From assembly GCF_039522165.1 (NCBI RefSeq), contig NZ_BAAADE010000002.1, forward strand, positions 124,001-188,000: a stretch of DNA of 64,000 nt, given 5' to 3'. The stretch is from Paenochrobactrum glaciei (GTDB lineage Bacteria > Pseudomonadota > Alphaproteobacteria > Rhizobiales > Rhizobiaceae). The notes below the pieces were generated by a model. That model did no database searches, was not told where the DNA came from, and saw nothing but the letters and a program-made list of their open reading frames with translations. A program made the translations under genes and the position numbers. Below are positions 61,301-64,000 of the stretch, piece by piece; within the stretch, counting starts at the first letter, position 1, and each line of letters starts with the position of its first letter.

Positions 61301-61517
61301 CATCAACCAAGGCGCTGGCGCGCTCAATACGGTCGCCATCTTTGGCAACAATACGGGCAAAGCGATTATGCACTGCACGTTGCGCGATCTGCATGTCATT
61401 GAGTTCGGCACCTTGTATAAAAGGCCGCTCACCATGAAAAACCAAGCCTTTGATTTCATCACGGCCGGTAGTGCGATCATATGCAAAAGGCAGGCCGCTT
61501 TTATGCTCATGAGCCAT
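58380..61517 (-). CDS. Large DUF4815-domain phage tail/baseplate protein
   Basis: 1045 aa. N-terminal domain: GLPFAYDRTTGRDEIKGLVFHGERPFIQGAELNDMQIAQRAVHNRFARIVAKDGDRIERA, which I place in DUF4815, found in large tail proteins of rhizobial and other phages. Then a long beta-rich body with no recognised enzyme motif. It sits where P2 gpH (fibre) would be, between I and the fibre gene, so it likely links or forms part of the tail fibre complex. Two bases separate it from gene I. Confidence 0.8.
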   Translation of the reverse strand: MAHEHKSGLPFAYDRTTGRDEIKGLVFHGERPFIQGAELNDMQIAQRAVHNRFARIVAKDGDRIERASALVDVEQAKVLLTEGRIYVVGDVYPVEEAVLQNVPMQGRVEIGVRLQVNYITHEDDPSLLGLVPGSLAQGEPGAAREVASIIWALADDDQSGDFYTVYTLQDGTILDQTGPSMLEPVMQQLAIYDRHHGHYVVSGCRVTSLGANAGAQEFSIEQGEANISGFKRTRHAALRLSELEDWDETAVPGETHIYTGGASHTFTVHQPPIGMISSILLTKEKKVSVTRGATANGQDGLPDNSVLEIISIPGYTQGTDYIRSGNTVDWAPAGKEPAPGTTYECTYRYRASVTADHHDQAQVTVSGGANGGEIIIAYTTKMPRIDLIGLMENGAPIYIKGVSALTNPLPPLVPADVLPLATVSYDWMTPPIVNNNAVRSAPYQEMWRYFDRILDHDRLIQLNRIRNDFDAREPVAKKGMFVDAFRDDSYRDAGVEQTAAIGNGVLQLAIKPTIHMVDLPAPVMLDYVEEIITKQELKTGCVKINPYANFELLPASLSLDPAVDFWTVQQTQWASPETINLNMGSRRSGPLEETSQTDQLLAQRNEQAEFLRQIPVRFHVTGFGAGELLDVLTFDGLSVLPSNQLEADPDGVVEGTFTIPEKVTAGTKTVLAKGRGGSQASALFTGQGTIEIDVMRRVTTVQRWTQAKSDPQAQIFAVNEPRQIMGVDFHICKIGDASKHLLIEQVSTDNGYPTTDIEAQTALSMRQVNIGWVSARYPLPVTTLSDRKSAFVIKTDDNEHSVSLAKLGGYDRDLQKWVSSHPYVIGPRFDSVNAETWTAHQDEALSFRLIAAKFTATTKVVDLGTLDLVRCSDLQIRAAVELPSAQCSVIFELKRSNGTIYKLLPYQLLELTEHITETVELRAVLKGTQKLSPVLYAPIEVVSGEIMQEATYVSRAMSFGSALRLTAYLKCYLPGGSTLRMEYSSNGNAFVELPQATIEPLSFPQWSERKFEKANLSGQNIRLKIIATGGAASRVLAGDFGAGWF

Positions 61518-61519
61518 AA

Positions 61520-62632
61520 TTAAAACCTCACCATAAACTTGAACTGTTCGCGCACACTGGCGCGTAAATTGAGGGTGATTGCTTGATGTGCAATCTCATG
61601 ACCGCCACTGATGTCCTGTGGTTCAAGCCATAAACAACCGGGCTTCACGCCTTCACGCAAAACGCCACCGACCAGCAAAGAAATGCTCAATGCTTCAAAA
61701 TTTTTTGCATCATCAAAATCGGTTAATGCTTCCACATAAACTGTGGTGCCGCCAAGACGCGGCTGATAACGTACGCCGTCAAAACTATAAGAACCGCCAT
61801 AAGTCTGGCTGACACTGTGGCAGGCTCGGCAACGTCGATACCCTATCACATCACCGTTGTTTTTCTTCAAGGTGACGTAAAGTGTCTGGTCATTAAACCA
61901 ACCGGCGAGCAAAGCTTTTCGTTGCGTGATTGCACTGGCTTCCCAAGGGAAATTTGCCTGAACCCATGGATAGGTCATATCTATCCAGCGAAGGGACTGG
62001 CCTTCAACCAGATCAATCCAGTTGCCAATCGCCAAGCCTTCTGCCTCGGTCAGCTCATGCTTGAAAATATGTGTGCGCCCAAATGACCAGATCGTGCCTG
62101 CAGGGGTTAGCTGAATACCGCTTTCCCGATCGAGCATAGTGTTATCTAAGGCCTTATAATCGGCGGTCAGACATCCGGCATCATAGTGATGGACACCGCG
62201 TCGCAATTGAGAACGCTTGGGAACAGACAAGGCTGTGACAGCCTCAATACGCTCTAATAACGGGTCATCATTTTCCGGCAGCGTATCAAAGCGCAACTGA
62301 AATGAATTCCACCATGTGCGGCCATGCCAAGCCTGTTCAATAGAGGCGCTTGTATTAAGCCAGCTGAGCGCACGTGCCACTGCATCCGGAGTACCGCGAA
62401 CACGCTGCCATACAATGCCATCAGATAGTAAGCTGTAAAGATTAGGAACGTATGGCGTCAGTTTACCAAGCCCGTACTCCCATACCATGAAAGGCAGGAA
62501 CCCTGATGGTGGCGCTGATTTATCAAAATTAATCGTCTTGATAGCATCATCCAGCTCATCCGAACTGATATAACAGCCAGTAACCGATAGTTCCCAAATC
62601 TCTGCATTTGCCGGTAAACTAATGTGCCCCAT
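61520..62632 (-). CDS. I: Phage tail protein I-like, extended
   Basis: 370 aa. The first half fits the gpI family (PFMVWEYGLGKLTPYVPNLYSLLSDGIVWQRVRGTPDAVARALSWLNTSASIEQ), which connects the baseplate wedge to the fibre. P2 gpI is ~176 aa, so this version carries about 190 extra residues of unknown role at the C-terminus (containing LGGTTVYVEALTDFDDAKNFEALSISLLVG). Starts with an ATG overlapping the J stop (TAATG). Confidence 0.78.
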   Translation of the reverse strand: MGHISLPANAEIWELSVTGCYISSDELDDAIKTINFDKSAPPSGFLPFMVWEYGLGKLTPYVPNLYSLLSDGIVWQRVRGTPDAVARALSWLNTSASIEQAWHGRTWWNSFQLRFDTLPENDDPLLERIEAVTALSVPKRSQLRRGVHHYDAGCLTADYKALDNTMLDRESGIQLTPAGTIWSFGRTHIFKHELTEAEGLAIGNWIDLVEGQSLRWIDMTYPWVQANFPWEASAITQRKALLAGWFNDQTLYVTLKKNNGDVIGYRRCRACHSVSQTYGGSYSFDGVRYQPRLGGTTVYVEALTDFDDAKNFEALSISLLVGGVLREGVKPGCLWLEPQDISGGHEIAHQAITLNLRASVREQFKFMVRF

Positions 62633-63492
62633 TAGAAACCCCGACCAGAATAATTCAGCTTAATAGCACCAATGGAAATGGCTTCTTCAGGTGACGCTAT
62701 GATATCGTTTAAAGGCGTGACCGCTTCAATACGATGAACACCATCACTCATCAGTTTCGCTGTCCACCAGCTGAGTGTTAAGTCGCGCCCTAAGCTGGCT
62801 GTCAGCTGCCAAGCAAACCGTAAATTACTTTCGAGTGCTGGCATTACACTCATTGCCGTTTCCGGCAATAGCCAGATATTTGCTTCGAGATTGGCCACCT
62901 TACGTACGGCACGCGCCACTATAATAGCGTCATTGACCATACGAACTGCCTTATCTTGCAAAGCACGATCCACGATCAACAGCAGCTCATCGCTGGCATA
63001 GCCGTTAGGTTCATTGGAGAATAACGCTACATGAATGAGTGGACTGCGACCAAGCGTATATACAATTGCATCAGCTACGCGGATGTCTGATGTCATCGCG
63101 ATAAAACGGTAGCGTTCTTCGGTGCCGCCCGTTGAGCGACCTTGAATAGCAAGGATGATACGCAACTTAAGGCGCGTGTCATCTTCACCGTCCATTCGAG
63201 CCACATCATAAAAGATGCCTAAATGGTCAAGATCAGAACCGGAAGCAAATGCCAACAAACGTGATCTGGCAACTTCATTAATACGTTGGCGTAATATCAG
63301 TTCATCCAATGAGCCATTTTCAAGCAGGATGTTACTTGGCTCATAAGGAGTGTCCAGCGCATCAACAGGTAATCCGTAGCGATCGAATAATTCTTTTAAC
63401 TGGATTTTCTTGCGTGCAAGAATCTCTTCAACAGAAAGTTCTTCTACAATCTGTGGTGCTGGTAAATTGGTAAGCTCTGTGCTCAGGCTCAT
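62632..63492 (-). CDS. J: Baseplate protein J (gp47 family)
   Basis: 286 aa. P2 gpJ-like: ELTNLPAPQIVEELSVEEILARKKIQLKELFDRYG at the start. Then VARSRLLAFASGSDLDHLGIFYDVARMDGEDDTRLKLRIILAIQGRSTGGTEERYRFIAMTSD, which holds the family's conserved A-x-G-x-x-L-D-x-L-g. Forms the baseplate wedge with W and I. Normal length. Confidence 0.92.
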   Translation of the reverse strand: MSLSTELTNLPAPQIVEELSVEEILARKKIQLKELFDRYGLPVDALDTPYEPSNILLENGSLDELILRQRINEVARSRLLAFASGSDLDHLGIFYDVARMDGEDDTRLKLRIILAIQGRSTGGTEERYRFIAMTSDIRVADAIVYTLGRSPLIHVALFSNEPNGYASDELLLIVDRALQDKAVRMVNDAIIVARAVRKVANLEANIWLLPETAMSVMPALESNLRFAWQLTASLGRDLTLSWWTAKLMSDGVHRIEAVTPLNDIIASPEEAISIGAIKLNYSGRGF

Positions 63493-63501
63493 AGCATACT
63501 C

Positions 63502-63879
63502 CTAACCAATATCCGGCCACTGAAGACTGACATTCTCGCTAATTGACCAGTCACCTAAATGACCTCTGGGAAACCAAAGACCGGATAAAATGAAGGCGAA
63601 ACGGCCGGAACGGCCATACTCGACCATTTCGATGCCCTGCAAACTAAAGCCCGGCTCACCACCCAACTCGTCATTCAGTGCTTCAGCAATGGACTGATAA
63701 AGAGAGAAGATTGTCATGGGGTTTGCATTGGCGTCCTGAATTTCAGGAACATCGCTGCCCAGGTATCGACGCAATGCACGGGATTTGAATCGCGTGGTCA
63801 GGCACTTTCCGATCGACTGGACACAATGATCCCAACCGGTCAGAATTTTGCCTGTTTTTGCATTAATCCCAGTGCGCAC
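63502..63879 (-). CDS. W: Baseplate protein W (GPW/gp25 family)
   Basis: 125 aa from the GTG at 63879. NAKTGKILTGWDHCVQSIGKCLTTRFKSRALRRYLGSDVPEI is the GPW/gp25 start, followed by PMTIFSLYQSIAEALNDELGGEPGF. Ends WSISENVSLQWPDIG. A longer ATG start at 63939 would overlap the upstream gene by 53 bases; GTG right after that stop is preferred. Confidence 0.88.
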   Translation of the reverse strand: MRTGINAKTGKILTGWDHCVQSIGKCLTTRFKSRALRRYLGSDVPEIQDANANPMTIFSLYQSIAEALNDELGGEPGFSLQGIEMVEYGRSGRFAFILSGLWFPRGHLGDWSISENVSLQWPDIG

Positions 63880-63886
63880 GGCTGAA

Positions 63887-64000
63887 TTACCCCTTCTTTG
63901 ATTTTGTAGTGACTGACTCAGCAGCTGGAAGTTCTTCACTTCTTTTGATTTCGCCTAAGATGAGTGCGAGTTCAGCTTGTTCATTTGTAAGCAACAAGGT
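63887..64000 (-). CDS. C-terminal fragment of an unknown tail gene (partial)
   Basis: Only the last 37 codons are in the window: helical, ending EELPAAESVTTKSKKG. It lies directly upstream of W, where P2 has V or, in some alphaproteobacterial phages, a small extra gene. Too little sequence to name. Seven bases separate its stop from the W start. Confidence 0.6.
   Translation of the reverse strand, partial: TLLLTNEQAELALILGEIKRSEELPAAESVTTKSKKG

Larger units (their letters stand above)
48667..64000 (-). mobile_element. P2-like contractile-tail prophage or tailocin module (partial)
   Basis: From 50088 to the right edge the minus strand carries an unbroken P2-type tail set in the standard order, read from the right: W, J, I, fibre genes, FI, FII, E/E', T, U, X, D. 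Two AT-rich cargo genes (48667-49957) sit beyond D. Host genes up to the HlyU-like gene (48429) are conserved chromosome, so the left junction lies between about 48490 and 48670. No integrase, att repeat, head, capsid, lysis or regulatory gene is inside the window; the element continues to the right. Whether it is a complete prophage or a domesticated tail-only device cannot be told. Confidence 0.88.

Noticed and set aside
63880..63939. ATG start for baseplate W 20 codons upstream
   Set aside because: It would overlap the end of the preceding gene by 53 bases; the GTG just after that stop begins the conserved region.
1..64000. CRISPR arrays, rRNA and tRNA genes
   Set aside because: I looked for regular spaced repeats and for tRNA cloverleaf ends and saw none that hold up; a tRNA in the 48.4-48.7 kb junction was considered and not found.

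Overview
The window reads as the chromosome of an alphaproteobacterium of the Brucellaceae type. The evidence is the gene content and order: prs / lipoprotein / M24 / pgeF / MidA / lgt; greA next to an LPS-core mannosyltransferase of the LpcC/WadC type; trkH-lrp-trxB-lsrB(vtlR)-aatA; carB/carA-yqeY-dnaG-rpoD; and a BA14K-family protein. The moderate base composition and AT-rich spacers look lower in GC than Brucella itself, so a relative such as Pseudochrobactrum or Paenochrobactrum is possible. That genus guess is inference only.

Bases 1-13.9 kb are conserved housekeeping and envelope genes. They include a minus-strand run (prs start, lipoprotein, M24-fold hydrolase, pgeF, midA-like, lgt), a plus-strand run (UbiK/BMFP-like, YbjN-like, CsaA-like), a MarR / OmpR response regulator / histidine kinase operon, a metallo-beta-lactamase-fold hydrolase, a BA14K protein, and greA-lpcC. 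A gene-free stretch of about 870 bases (13852-14719) holds two terminator-like hairpins; one lies in the greA leader.

Bases 14.7-17.4 kb hold the most distinctive metabolic locus. A Tat-exported FAD amine oxidase is followed by a secreted c-type cytochrome and then a RidA-family imine deaminase with its own signal peptide. Together they read as a periplasmic amine-oxidation unit: oxidise the amine, pass electrons to the cytochrome, hydrolyse the reactive imine.

Bases 17.6-34.2 kb carry transporters, a thioesterase, an SH3 protein, uvrB with long terminal extensions, a sulfatase-fold phospho-group transferase, a two-domain Kazal lipoprotein, a lytic transglycosylase, two cold-shock genes, lrp, trkH, trxB, the LysR regulator lsrB/vtlR, an AbcR-family small RNA directly after it, and aatA. 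Bases 34.5-48.4 kb carry carB, a zinc metallopeptidase, carA, yqeY, a Na/Pi cotransporter, dnaG, rpoD and a HlyU-like gene.

From about 48.6 kb to the right edge lies a P2-like contractile-tail module, all on the minus strand. Read in transcription order from the right edge it is: partial gene, W, J, I, DUF4815 protein, fibre, fibre-associated protein, small Cys protein, sheath FI, tube FII, tail assembly chaperone with a -1 frameshift site, tape measure T, U, X, D. Its distal end carries two AT-rich cargo genes: a proteasome-fold (Ntn-hydrolase-like) protein with a predicted N-terminal catalytic Thr, and a membrane-anchored SNase-type nuclease. No head, lysis, integrase or regulatory genes are inside the window, so prophage and tailocin cannot be told apart here.
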